Of a DNA stretch of 64,000 nucleotides, positions 35,742 to 44,598 are shown piece after piece. The stretch covers positions 32,208-96,207 of the forward strand of contig SCRN01000012.1 of NCBI GenBank assembly GCA_004322045.1. The letters run 5' to 3'. This stretch comes from Paraburkholderia sp. (GTDB taxonomy: Bacteria > Pseudomonadota > Gammaproteobacteria > Burkholderiales > Burkholderiaceae). A program made the position numbers and the translations under genes. How positions within the stretch are numbered: the stretch's first letter is position 1; each line of letters opens with the position of its first letter. Under the pieces are notes generated by a model. The model did no database searches. It was not told where the DNA came from and was given only the letters and a program-made list of their open reading frames with translations.

Positions 35742-37727
35742 CTTCTTATCGGCCAGCCACGCCTCGAATGCCTGCGCCGCCATCGGCCTGGCATAGAAAA
35801 ACCCTTGCGCGAAGTCGACCCCGATGTCCTTCAGGAACTGCACTTCGCGCTCGGTTTCCACGCCTTCGGCCACGACCGAGAAGCCGAACGCGCGCGCAAG
35901 GCTCAACACCGAGCGCACGAGCGATTGCGCTTGGAAGTTTTGGTCGATGCCCGTGATGAAGCTGCGATCGAGCTTGATCACATCGATCGGCAACCGCGTC
36001 AATTGCGATAGCGACGAATAACCGGTGCCGAAGTCGTCGAGCAAAATGCGCGCGCCCAACTGCTTGAATTGCCTCATCAGTTCGACAGCGGCCTTTTCAT
36101 CTTCGATGAAGTAGCTCTCCGTCAATTCGATGTCGATCAACGTGCGGGCCGACTGGCTTTGCTCGACCAGCTCGCGCAACTGAGTGACGATCGCCACGTC
36201 GCGCAACTGGCGTGCGGACACGTTGACGGAAATCCGGATCTCGAGCCCGCTTTCATGCCAACGCGCCGCCTGAGCGACCGCCTCCTCCATCAGCCACCGC
36301 CCGATCGGAATGATGAGGCCCGATTCCTCGGTGAAGCGGATGAACTCACCGGGAGGCACCAGCCCACGGCTCGTGGATTGCCAGCGCAGCAAAGCTTCCA
36401 CGCTGTGCAGACGCCCCGTGCAGAGGTTGATCAGTGGTTGGTAATGAAGGACGAACTGCTTCTCTTCGATCGCTCTTCTGAGTTCGGTATCGAGCCAAAT
36501 GTATTTGGCGACCTTTTGGTTCATCTCGGGCGCAAAGACGCAATACGTATGCTTGCCCGCCTCCTTGGCCGCGTACATGGCCGTATCCGCGTGCGAGATC
36601 AGCGCCTCCAGCGTTTCGCCATGCTCGGGGAACAATGCGATGCCTATCGAGCAACTCGTGTAGACATCCATCAAATCCAAATGAACCGGCGCGCGCAGCC
36701 GGTCGATGATCGTTTCGGCGAGCGTCTGCAGCCCGTCCTGCGTGCAAGGATCGACTAGGATCAGGAATTCGTCGCCGCCTAGCCGCGCGACGGTCGCCCC
36801 TCGCGGCAAGCACTCGCTCACGATTTCGGAGACGCGCTTGATCAATCGGTCGCCATTGACGTGCCCGAAGTGATCGTTGACACGCTTGAAGTTATCGAGG
36901 TCGAGAAAGAGGATGCCCAGTACGCGGTCTTCGTCGTCGCGCGCGCGCTCGAGCGCGGTCTCGATCGTCGCATTGATCGCATAGCGATTCATGAGGCCCG
37001 TGAGCACGTCCTTCGTCGCCAAGTCGTTCAAGCGGTTTCGGGCATCGCGCTCATCGGTGATATCCAAACCCGAGCAGATGATGAATTCTTCTTCGATCCC
37101 GCTGCCGCTATGAACGAACTTATTGCGGAACTGGAATAGGCGCGGACCTTTGACCGTATTGATGACGCGCTCGACCTCGAACGATCTTCCGCTCGCAAAG
37201 AATTGCGTGATGTTCGTACGGGATTGCCGGCCTTGCTCCGGGCTCATGAACATGTCGAATGCGCTTCTGCCGATGACATCGACTTCACGCATGCCCGTCA
37301 CTTCTTCGCACATCCGATTGAAACGCTGCACTTTGCCGTTTCGATCCAAGATAACGACGAGCGAATTGACTTCCGACACGACTTGCTCGGCCGCGGCGAG
37401 CCCGGTCGAAAGCGCGCTCGCCACCGAAACCGTGTCCGAATAATCGGCGGCCGTACCCGCCCAGTCGGTCAAATTGAACTTTTTGCCGACGAGGTGGAGG
37501 GTCAACCCATGGCCGAACAGCGAAATCTCGAGTTGCAGGTGCGACGTGACCCCGGTTAGGCTACGAATCTGCGCTGCCTGTGCGTCGGTAAGCGCGACGC
37601 TGACATTGGTCAGGCCGCGCACGGCTGCCAGCTCCAGCGCGTTGCTATCGCTGCCGAGGCGCCAGCACGGGCTTTTCGTTCCGAGAAGGACTTCCAGCAC
37701 TGCGCAATCGTTTTCGTCGAAAAACAT
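35721..37727 (-). CDS. rpfR: BDSF receptor / c-di-GMP phosphodiesterase RpfR
   Basis: The 668-residue cytoplasmic protein has an N-terminal region of about 100 residues (the RpfF-interaction domain of known RpfR), a PAS domain (about 115-235, start SEVNSLVVILDRNGKV), a GGDEF domain (LGGDEF intact) and an EAL domain with EALLRW, NVSARQL, ELTES, DDFGTGYSSL, KLDRSF and VVAEGVE all present. Domain order and length equal Burkholderia RpfR, in which BDSF binding to PAS stimulates c-di-GMP breakdown. It is convergent with rpfF. An intact GGDEF motif means a bifunctional enzyme is possible. Confidence 0.93.
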   Translation of the reverse strand: MFFDENDCAVLEVLLGTKSPCWRLGSDSNALELAAVRGLTNVSVALTDAQAAQIRSLTGVTSHLQLEISLFGHGLTLHLVGKKFNLTDWAGTAADYSDTVSVASALSTGLAAAEQVVSEVNSLVVILDRNGKVQRFNRMCEEVTGMREVDVIGRSAFDMFMSPEQGRQSRTNITQFFASGRSFEVERVINTVKGPRLFQFRNKFVHSGSGIEEEFIICSGLDITDERDARNRLNDLATKDVLTGLMNRYAINATIETALERARDDEDRVLGILFLDLDNFKRVNDHFGHVNGDRLIKRVSEIVSECLPRGATVARLGGDEFLILVDPCTQDGLQTLAETIIDRLRAPVHLDLMDVYTSCSIGIALFPEHGETLEALISHADTAMYAAKEAGKHTYCVFAPEMNQKVAKYIWLDTELRRAIEEKQFVLHYQPLINLCTGRLHSVEALLRWQSTSRGLVPPGEFIRFTEESGLIIPIGRWLMEEAVAQAARWHESGLEIRISVNVSARQLRDVAIVTQLRELVEQSQSARTLIDIELTESYFIEDEKAAVELMRQFKQLGARILLDDFGTGYSSLSQLTRLPIDVIKLDRSFITGIDQNFQAQSLVRSVLSLARAFGFSVVAEGVETEREVQFLKDIGVDFAQGFFYARPMAAQAFEAWLADKKKLRLIA

Positions 37728-37840
37728 AGCTGGCCCCGTTGAACAAGCGAATCATTCTACTGCCGACCGGCAGTCTCCAAAAGTGCGAATTGCATTGCAA
37801 TTTGGCGCCATTTCTGTAATCAAAGCGCCTTTAACCGCCA

Positions 37841-39607
37841 TTATGCAAGCTTACTGATGCGACTGCGGCCGGCAAAGGCCTTTTTTGCCGTAAGTTCTTG
37901 ATAGCACAAATAACGGCAATGGGGGGACATCTTCGCCCCATACATTGCGGCATCGGCCTTTGCCAGTAAATCCTCCGCCTGATTGCCGTCAGCCGGAAAT
38001 TCGCTGATCCCCATGCTTGCGCCCACCTTCACGCGATGCGCGTCGAGCGTTACCGGCTCGTCGAGCGCCGTCTGGACGCAACGCACGGCTTGGGGGATTT
38101 CGTCGGGCGACCGAACGCCCGCGACGAGAATGACAAACTCGTCACCGCCCAACCGCGCTACGATACACGAATCGGGCAGCGCCGCCCGTAGCCGCTGCGC
38201 AACGATGGTCAGCGTCCGGTCGCCGGCCGAGTGCCCCATCCGATCGTTGATTTGCTTGAAGCCGTCGAGGTCGACGAAGATCACCGCCAAGCGTTCTGCC
38301 GTGTGCGTCGCCTGAGCAATCGCCGTCTCGAGTTGCTCCAAGAACCGCATGCGGTTGGGCAGGCCCGTTAGGGTGTCGTGTCCGGCCAGATGGGTCAGTT
38401 CCCGTTGCTTGGCATGGAGCGTCTTCATCTGCGAGCGGATCTCGAAACGCATGCCCTCGAAGCAGCGCGCCAGCACGCCGATCTCGTCCGAGCGCGAAAC
38501 CGGCAGCCCCTCGCCGCCCGCCTCGTCGAAGATATGCGTCGCCGCATGGGCGAGCACGCGTAGAGGGCGAGCCAATGCGCGCGCGAACAAGATCGCCAGC
38601 ACGATCGCAAAGGCACTCCAGATCAACACCATGCGCACGATCTGCTGACCCAAGACGTTGGCCGACGCCAACACCGTCGTGAGCGAGCGGCCCAGACCGA
38701 GCACGATGAAACGATTGCCGTCGACGAGCCCGAACGGCGAACGCACGAACGCGAACGCCCGCGCCGGCACGCGGCCGGCCGGCGCAGCGACGTCGAAGGT
38801 TACGTTGGTCGCGCCGCCGCCGAACAGTGGGCCGGTGGCGGGAAAGCTCGTCTGCATCAGCACGCGCCGCCCGCGTTCAAAGCCGAAGGTCTGATTCGGA
38901 TCGGGGTGCATCAGGAAATCGCCCCATTCGTTCGCCAGATAGATTTCGTAACCGCTACGCAGATCGTCGCCCAGCCGCTGAAATACCTGCGCTAAGTCGA
39001 TATCGATGACGAGCACGCCCACCTTGCTCCCGTCCAGATCGACGATCGGTGCGCCGACCGTCATCGCAGGCTTGCCGCCGCCCGCGTTCGCACCAGCTTG
39101 GGGCGTGAGGCCAATCGGCGAAAGATAGACGTGCCCCGCCTTCGCGGCGAGCGTATCGAACACATAGGGAAACTGGCCCTTCTCGCGAAACTCGCCCTCG
39201 CCCGCGACGACGATGCCCTGCGCCCCTCGCTCCACCCGAATCCGCTCGAGCCCATGATGGCTGCGCGTAACGAGGCGGATCTGCAAATACTCGGGGTGAT
39301 GCGTCATGAACTGCAAAAATACCTGCTCGATCCTCGCCCGGCCGGCGCGCGACGTTTCTTCGCCGCGCGCGACGGCGACCGACGACGGCAACGCCGCCAA
39401 TACGAGCACGTCGCCCGCCACATCCCCCAACGCAGCCGTAAAGCGTTGAGTCAGAAACTGCGTGGAGGTGAGCAGACTATGCTCGGCTTCCTGAATCAGC
39501 ATGGCGCGATTGGCGCGATAGCTGTAATAGCCGGTCGCGCCGGATGCCGCCACGCCGATGCAAACGAGCAGGATAGATAGCCGGGAAGTCAGACCGAGCC
39601 TGATCAT
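37841..39607 (-). CDS. Diguanylate cyclase with periplasmic dCACHE sensor
   Basis: The 588-residue protein has an N-terminal membrane segment (residues 9-28), a large periplasmic double-CACHE domain (about 40-300), a second segment near 325-345, a HAMP linker and a C-terminal GGDEF domain. The domain carries DTLTGLPNRMRF, IFVDLDGFKQIND and an intact LGGDEF site, so it should make c-di-GMP. Its ATG at 39607 overlaps the stop of a polyamine-type periplasmic binding protein gene as ATGA, so the two are translationally coupled. This resembles the Vibrio NspS-MbaA pair, in which a binding protein controls a c-di-GMP enzyme. Confidence 0.9.
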   Translation of the reverse strand: MIRLGLTSRLSILLVCIGVAASGATGYYSYRANRAMLIQEAEHSLLTSTQFLTQRFTAALGDVAGDVLVLAALPSSVAVARGEETSRAGRARIEQVFLQFMTHHPEYLQIRLVTRSHHGLERIRVERGAQGIVVAGEGEFREKGQFPYVFDTLAAKAGHVYLSPIGLTPQAGANAGGGKPAMTVGAPIVDLDGSKVGVLVIDIDLAQVFQRLGDDLRSGYEIYLANEWGDFLMHPDPNQTFGFERGRRVLMQTSFPATGPLFGGGATNVTFDVAAPAGRVPARAFAFVRSPFGLVDGNRFIVLGLGRSLTTVLASANVLGQQIVRMVLIWSAFAIVLAILFARALARPLRVLAHAATHIFDEAGGEGLPVSRSDEIGVLARCFEGMRFEIRSQMKTLHAKQRELTHLAGHDTLTGLPNRMRFLEQLETAIAQATHTAERLAVIFVDLDGFKQINDRMGHSAGDRTLTIVAQRLRAALPDSCIVARLGGDEFVILVAGVRSPDEIPQAVRCVQTALDEPVTLDAHRVKVGASMGISEFPADGNQAEDLLAKADAAMYGAKMSPHCRYLCYQELTAKKAFAGRSRISKLA

Positions 39608-40722
39608 TTGGGGAAGCTCCCAAGCCGCTCGCCCGCTTCGATCCGCTGCCAAAGCGCTTCACGCTCGCCGATACTCTCCACGCGTGCGATCCACACGAGC
39701 CGCTGCCCCAATAAGGCTTCCTCACCGGGCGAAGCCTTCACGGTATTGGCAAGCCCCTGCCGCTCGGTGAGCTGCGCCGCAACCTGCGGTTCGAGCATGT
39801 AATTGATCCATGCATGCGCAAGCTCGCGATTGCCCGCGCTATTGGTCACCGCCCAGCAATCGAGCCACGCGAGCGCGCCCTCATCCGGGATCACGTAACC
39901 CACGTCGACGCCGGCCCGGCGCAACAGCGCCACTTGCTGCGTGCCGTAATTGCCGAACATCAAAGCCGCATGATGCTGCACGAACAGCGCGGTCGCTTCC
40001 TCGGGAAGCGTGTAATACGTGAGCAGGTTTTGCCGTAGGCGCACGAGCTCGCGCGCGACGGTTCGCATTTGCTCCGGCGACAACTGAAAGGGGTCGCGAT
40101 AGCCGAGCGAGAGCGCGGTAAACGAAAAATTGTGTTGGGCGCTATTGAAGTCGAGCACCTTGCCGCGGTAGCGCGGGTCCCATAGCGCGCGCATCGAATG
40201 CGGGGCAACCGCGATCTGCTTGCGGTCGTAGATAAGCCCCATCGACGAATAGGTAAATGGAATGGCGAATGCATTTCCGCCGCCCACGAGCGAGCCGATT
40301 GCTTCGAGCTTCTGGAAATACGGGCGCTGGCGGCGGCGGTTGGGGATCAGAGAAAGATCGAGGGGCGCCAACAACCCGGCATGCGCGTAGCGCTGGATCT
40401 CCGCGGTATTGGCCGCCAGGACGTCGAACGGCGGCAACGAGGCGCTATGCATGCGCGCCCATAGGGCCTCGTCGGAATCGACGAAGGTCACCTCGACCTT
40501 GGCATGAAAACGCTTCTCGAATGCGGCGACCCAATCGTCGTCCGCATAGCCCGGCCAAGCCAACACGCGCAACACGGCCTGACGGGGGGGACCGGAATCG
40601 GCCAGCGTGCCGCCCAATGAAAAGCAAAGCACGACGAAGATGGCCGCGACAGGCGTGACCATATTGCCCGCCCGAAAGCGGGCAGCCCATCCCCGTATGA
40701 ATCGGAGAACGACCATACTCAT
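39604..40722 (-). CDS. PotD/PotF-like periplasmic binding protein, sensor partner
   Basis: The 372-residue protein has a hydrophobic signal segment (about residues 22-42) and the fold markers of spermidine/putrescine binding proteins: VLRVLAWPGYADDDWVAAFEKR near the mature start and IPFTYSSMGLIYDR in the middle. GTGAGG precedes the ATG at 40722. No permease or ATPase gene is nearby; instead the next gene, overlapping by ATGA, is a membrane diguanylate cyclase. It is therefore more likely a signal receptor than a transport component. The ligand is inferred to be a polyamine or similar cation. Confidence 0.85.
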   Translation of the reverse strand: MSMVVLRFIRGWAARFRAGNMVTPVAAIFVVLCFSLGGTLADSGPPRQAVLRVLAWPGYADDDWVAAFEKRFHAKVEVTFVDSDEALWARMHSASLPPFDVLAANTAEIQRYAHAGLLAPLDLSLIPNRRRQRPYFQKLEAIGSLVGGGNAFAIPFTYSSMGLIYDRKQIAVAPHSMRALWDPRYRGKVLDFNSAQHNFSFTALSLGYRDPFQLSPEQMRTVARELVRLRQNLLTYYTLPEEATALFVQHHAALMFGNYGTQQVALLRRAGVDVGYVIPDEGALAWLDCWAVTNSAGNRELAHAWINYMLEPQVAAQLTERQGLANTVKASPGEEALLGQRLVWIARVESIGEREALWQRIEAGERLGSFPK

Positions 40723-41110
40723 GTCGCCTCACGTGTGACACATTTTTGAATGTCTTTGATGTTGCGGGCCGGTCCGGGAAGCAATGCGAGCCTTCATCGC
40801 GAAAGGGGACACACCCCGCAGCAGGTACGCGCCAATATGCCAGTTCCGAAAGAACCACGCAATACGACTATCCATGAAGAAGGACGGCGCATCATCGCCG
40901 GTCCCGAGCGTTCGCGTCACGGCTCGCGCTTTCGCAGCAAGCGCTTCATTCAATTCGACGACATCCGACTGCTCGAGCCTCGGCCCGGCAATGCGCAAGA
41001 CGTTGCGCAGCGAACGCATCGGTTAACCCAGCCTTAAGCTTGCTGTGCAAAGCTGCCGCCGTGGCCCCGCAAAACGTGTGCTTGGCCCCAAACTCATAGG
41101 GAGGTGCGAA
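40723..41110. other. Intergenic region holding a thiolase remnant
   Basis: This 388-bp stretch separates the binding-protein gene from the cupredoxin gene. Its only recognisable content is a short thiolase-like coding fragment on the minus strand (40885-41019). I see no clear promoter for the leftward operon beyond its ribosome binding site. Confidence 0.45.
40885..41019 (-). pseudogene. Thiolase (acetyl-CoA acyltransferase) fragment
   Basis: A minus-strand frame encodes about 40 residues that align with a conserved internal block of thiolases: GPRLEQSDVVELNEALAAKA, followed by a stretch matching the LGLPDDAPHVNPNGG region up to GDDAP. The conserved NEAFAAQ is present as NEALAAK. Downstream the similarity stops abruptly and the glycine-rich NPNGGAIALGHP block is missing, and no upstream catalytic half is present. 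It is a decayed remnant, not a functional gene. Confidence 0.55.
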
Positions 41111-41554
41111 ATGCCAAAGCGATCGATGTCGCTATTCGCGTGCGCGAGTGTCCTGCTCGCTTCACCGCTTATCGCGGAGGCCAGCGAGCCGGCGAAGGTC
41201 GTCGTCAAGCTCGAAGATGGAAGCAACGGCCAGATGGCCTTGACGGTTAGCCCAAAGAAGATTCCGCCGGGCCCCGTCGAATTCACCATCGAGAACGCAT
41301 CGGGCAGCACCAAGCATGAATTCTTGTTCGTGCGGTGGCCACGGCCCGACGACAAGCTCCCCTATGACGCGAAAGCGCAGCAAGTCCAGGAAGACGCTGT
41401 GAAAGGACTACAGGGAGTCGAGGATTTGAACCCGCACGAGAGCGTGACCGCGCAGTTCACGTTGAGCAGCGGGCGATATGTCGTGTTCTGCAATGAGCCG
41501 GGGCATTACCGTAGCGGCATGCATGCCGATTTCGTAGTCGGCTCGGCAAAGTGA
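41111..41554 (+). CDS. Periplasmic cupredoxin-like copper protein
   Basis: The 147-residue exported protein has a signal peptide (cleavage near AEASEP) and a single cupredoxin domain. Type 1 copper ligands are all visible: His in TKHEFLF, then Cys, His and Met in FCNEPGHYRSGM. That spacing matches small blue-copper proteins of the sulfocyanin/plastocyanin-like group. GGGAGGTG precedes the ATG, which I prefer to earlier in-frame starts. It stands alone between two leftward operons; an electron carrier or copper-handling role is likely, possibly linked to the copper-dependent nitrous oxide reductase further along. Confidence 0.8.
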   Translation: MPKRSMSLFACASVLLASPLIAEASEPAKVVVKLEDGSNGQMALTVSPKKIPPGPVEFTIENASGSTKHEFLFVRWPRPDDKLPYDAKAQQVQEDAVKGLQGVEDLNPHESVTAQFTLSSGRYVVFCNEPGHYRSGMHADFVVGSAK

Positions 41555-41670
41555 GCGGGGCAAACCCGGCCGAGCCGCGGTCTCGCCAATGATGCGAGAT
41601 CGCCCGCTGCGGCGCTGCACCGGATCGTTACGGCCAGGCGTGATCCCGCTTGGCCGCAAGATCCCTCCCT

Positions 41671-42762
41671 TCAGCGACCGCCCGGCCGCAGCAACACCTT
41701 GATCGAATCGAGCGAATTGGCAACCTTGATCGCCTCTTCCCACTCGTCGATGGCGAAACCATGCGTGACGATCCCTTTCGACGTCACGAGACCGCGCGCG
41801 AGCAGATCGATGGCGATCGGATAGCAATACGGGCCAAGATGCGCACCCCGCACGTCTAGCTCTTTGCGATCGCCGATGATCGACCAATCGACCGAGGTCT
41901 CCGCCCCGAACACCGAGAACTCGACGAAGCGCCCCAGCTTGCGGATGAGATCGAGCCCCTGCGGCACGCCTGCAGGGACGCCCGTGGTTTCGATATAGAC
42001 GTCGCACCCGTATTGATCGGTGATCGAGTGCACGATTGCAAGGGCATCGTCCTTTTGCGGGTTGATCGTAATGTCCGCGCCGTACTCGCGCGCCAACGCG
42101 AGACGCTCCTCCACGAGGTCGATCACGACGAGCTTCTTCGGCGTCTTCAAATGCGCCACTTGCGTCATCATCAGCCCGAGCGGCCCCGCCCCGGCAATCA
42201 CGACGACATCGCTCAATTGGATATCGCCGCGGTTAACCGTGTGAATCGCGCAAGCGAGCGGTTCGATAATGGCCGCATCCTCGATCGAGATGCCGTCGGG
42301 AATCTTATGCACGATCGCCGTAGGCGGAAAACGCATGTATTCGGCCATGCCGCCGTCGGCCACCTCCCGCTGAAAGCCGAATATGTTGTGAACTTCGCAC
42401 ATCCAGTACTGCCCCGATTTGCAGTATCGACATTTTCCACATGGCACGATCTGCTCGGCAATCACGCGCTCGCCCACGCTTACGCCGAAATGCTCGGCGG
42501 CCCCCTCGCCCAATTCGTCTACGTATCCGAAGAATTCATGCCCCGGAATCACCGGCGCTTTGACCCACGGGCTCGGGCCTCCCCAAAACATCTTCGCACC
42601 CGAATAGCATTTACAGTCGCTTGCACAGATGCCGCACGCGGCGATGCGGATCACGAGCTCGTTCGGCCCGGGGCGGGGCCGCTCGACCCGCTCTACGCGG
42701 TAATCCTTCGGGGCATGGCATACGACCGCCGTCATTTTCGTCATCTCGTTCGGTGTACTCAT
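41671..42762 (-). CDS. Zinc-dependent polyol dehydrogenase (erythritol/threitol type)
   Basis: This 363-residue medium-chain dehydrogenase has catalytic zinc ligands in CGICASDCK and GHEFFGYV, the four structural zinc cysteines in PCGKCRYCKSGQYWMC and the NAD-binding motif AGAGPLGLMM. The sequence resembles proteins annotated as erythritol/L-threitol dehydrogenases. It is the last gene of the polyol operon, 36 bases after the SDR gene. It would oxidise the imported polyol to a ketose. The exact polyol is inferred from similarity only. Confidence 0.82.
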   Translation of the reverse strand: MSTPNEMTKMTAVVCHAPKDYRVERVERPRPGPNELVIRIAACGICASDCKCYSGAKMFWGGPSPWVKAPVIPGHEFFGYVDELGEGAAEHFGVSVGERVIAEQIVPCGKCRYCKSGQYWMCEVHNIFGFQREVADGGMAEYMRFPPTAIVHKIPDGISIEDAAIIEPLACAIHTVNRGDIQLSDVVVIAGAGPLGLMMTQVAHLKTPKKLVVIDLVEERLALAREYGADITINPQKDDALAIVHSITDQYGCDVYIETTGVPAGVPQGLDLIRKLGRFVEFSVFGAETSVDWSIIGDRKELDVRGAHLGPYCYPIAIDLLARGLVTSKGIVTHGFAIDEWEEAIKVANSLDSIKVLLRPGGR

Positions 42763-42798
42763 AGTCGGCTCGGTTCAAATGAGAAAGGAAGTCAGCTT

Positions 42799-43554
42799 TC
42801 AGCGCGCGAGAAAGCCGCCGTCGACGGCAAGGCTTACGCCATTGACCATGCGGGCTTCATCGCCGAGCAAATACGCGATCGTCTGCGCCACCTCTTCCGG
42901 TTGCGCGAACCGGTTCAATGGAATGCGCGAGAGCATTTGCGATGCTTTGGCCGGGTCGCTCCACGCTTGCTCGGCCATCGGCGTCAAGGTAACGGTTGGG
43001 TTGACGGCGTTCACACGGATGCCGTGCGGGCCGAGTTCGACGGCCATCACGCGCGTGAGCGCATCGAGGGCGGCCTTGGATGCGCAATAGGCGGCATGCA
43101 ACGCGAATCCGATCTGCGCCGAGATGCTCGAGACATTGACGATCGCCCCGCCCACGCCGCGCTCGATCATGCTGCTTGCACAGACTTGGCCCACGATCAT
43201 CGCCGCTCGCACATTGACGGCCATCGTCTCGTCGAACGCTTGAACATCGCATTCGAGAAACGGCTGGAGCCGGGCAATGCCCGCGTTGTTCACGAGCAGG
43301 TCGACCGGTTGCGCGGCCTGCGCTGCGGCCCGGGCCGCCGCCGCGTCCGCCAGGTCGACGGCGTACGTCTCGCAGCCGATTGCGCGCTCGAGCGTGCGCA
43401 AATCGTCCGCCGAACGGCTCAGCGCGACGACGCTCGCCCCGCGCGCGGCAAGCAACACCGCGGTTGCGCGGCCGATGCCCTTTCCGGCTCCCGTGACGAG
43501 GACGCGCTTTCCGGAAAACGCGTCGCCGCTTTCGGCGCTATCCGTCGCATTCAC
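42799..43554 (-). CDS. SDR-family dehydrogenase (xylulose reductase-like)
   Basis: The 251-residue classical short-chain dehydrogenase shows the cofactor motif TGAGKGIG (about residues 21-28), NNAG near 90, the catalytic Ser in NVSSIS, the YCASK motif with Tyr and Lys, and a C-terminal VDGGF. The sequence resembles L-xylulose reductase / threitol dehydrogenase-like enzymes that interconvert polyols and ketoses with NAD(P). It starts 12 bases after the SorC regulator stop and precedes the zinc dehydrogenase, so it belongs to the polyol catabolic operon. Confidence 0.85.
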   Translation of the reverse strand: MNATDSAESGDAFSGKRVLVTGAGKGIGRATAVLLAARGASVVALSRSADDLRTLERAIGCETYAVDLADAAAARAAAQAAQPVDLLVNNAGIARLQPFLECDVQAFDETMAVNVRAAMIVGQVCASSMIERGVGGAIVNVSSISAQIGFALHAAYCASKAALDALTRVMAVELGPHGIRVNAVNPTVTLTPMAEQAWSDPAKASQMLSRIPLNRFAQPEEVAQTIAYLLGDEARMVNGVSLAVDGGFLAR

Positions 43555-43566
43555 TATTGGGACTCC

Positions 43567-44547
43567 TTATGGTTCCTCGCACAGACGCCGCGCGGTATCT
43601 TCGTCGGTAACGAGCGTCGACACATATCCGCCGCGCAACGTCGCGCGCGTGACGAAAAACTTCTTGGCGCCGCCGCTGGCCAGGATCACGTGCTTGATGC
43701 CCCGCAAATCGTCGAGCGCCATGGCCACGGTGCGCCGGTTCAGCGGATGGTTGATGAGCTTGCCGTGCTCATCGACGAAATGGCCGAGCACGTCCCCGAC
43801 GGCGCCCGCTTTGCGCAGCGTGCGTAAATCCTCGGGATCCTTGACGCCGTAGGTGATGACGAGCGATTCGGTGAGATCGCCGGCCGTGACTAACGCGAGA
43901 TCGGAGCCGCGCGCCAGCTCGTAGGTTTCGCGCACGGCGTCTTCCTGCAAGATGACATCGCGCACCTTCTGGCTGCTGACGTAAATAGGCGCAGGGAAAA
44001 GATAGCCGTCCGCATGGCAAAGATCGGCGAAGTCGGACACGATATCGAACGTGTTGATGCTCGGGCAATGTGCGAGGCCGCCTTGCAGCGACACGGCCGA
44101 GAGCGGGCCGTAGGACCGCTGCGGCAGTGCACGCAGCACCGCGCGAATCGTCCGGCCCCAGCCGAGACCGATGGTATGTCCGGCCGCGATGTGCTGCACC
44201 AAGTAATTGGCCGTGCCGATACCCAGCGCAGCCATTGTCGCTTCGTACGTGGCGCCCGTCGGGACGACGACGGCCGCCCGCAGGCCGAACCGGTCGACGA
44301 GTTGCTCCTCGAGCGCGACGCATGGCGCAATGCGGCTGTTGATCGTGATGCGCACGAGTCCCGACTCGCGGCTCGCCGCCAGCAAGCGATTGACGCGCAC
44401 GCGATTCGTGCCGAGCAATTGCGCGATTTCCTGCTGCGTCATGTTGCCGACGTAGTAATGCCAGGCGACGCGCGTCTGCAGTTCTTCTTCGTGAGCGACG
44501 CCTTCGTCCGGTTCGACGCCTGGCGCAGATTGGGGGGTCTTGCCCAT
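43567..44547 (-). CDS. SorC/DeoR-family sugar-responsive regulator
   Basis: The 326-residue regulator has an N-terminal helix-turn-helix (WHYYVGNMTQQEIAQLLGTNRVRVNRLL) followed by a sugar-phosphate-binding SorC effector domain containing GLGWGRTIRAVL and DLALVTAG. SorC proteins repress or activate polyol and sugar operons in response to a phosphorylated or free sugar. It is encoded inside its likely target operon between the ABC permease and the SDR gene. Three TTTCA repeats just downstream of the operon promoter at 48003-48027 are its candidate operator. Confidence 0.9.
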   Translation of the reverse strand: MGKTPQSAPGVEPDEGVAHEEELQTRVAWHYYVGNMTQQEIAQLLGTNRVRVNRLLAASRESGLVRITINSRIAPCVALEEQLVDRFGLRAAVVVPTGATYEATMAALGIGTANYLVQHIAAGHTIGLGWGRTIRAVLRALPQRSYGPLSAVSLQGGLAHCPSINTFDIVSDFADLCHADGYLFPAPIYVSSQKVRDVILQEDAVRETYELARGSDLALVTAGDLTESLVITYGVKDPEDLRTLRKAGAVGDVLGHFVDEHGKLINHPLNRRTVAMALDDLRGIKHVILASGGAKKFFVTRATLRGGYVSTLVTDEDTARRLCEEP

Positions 44548-44598
44548 GATGAAAGGAAGGTATCGACGAGTGGAAAACCGACAGTTATAGCAAATGCG

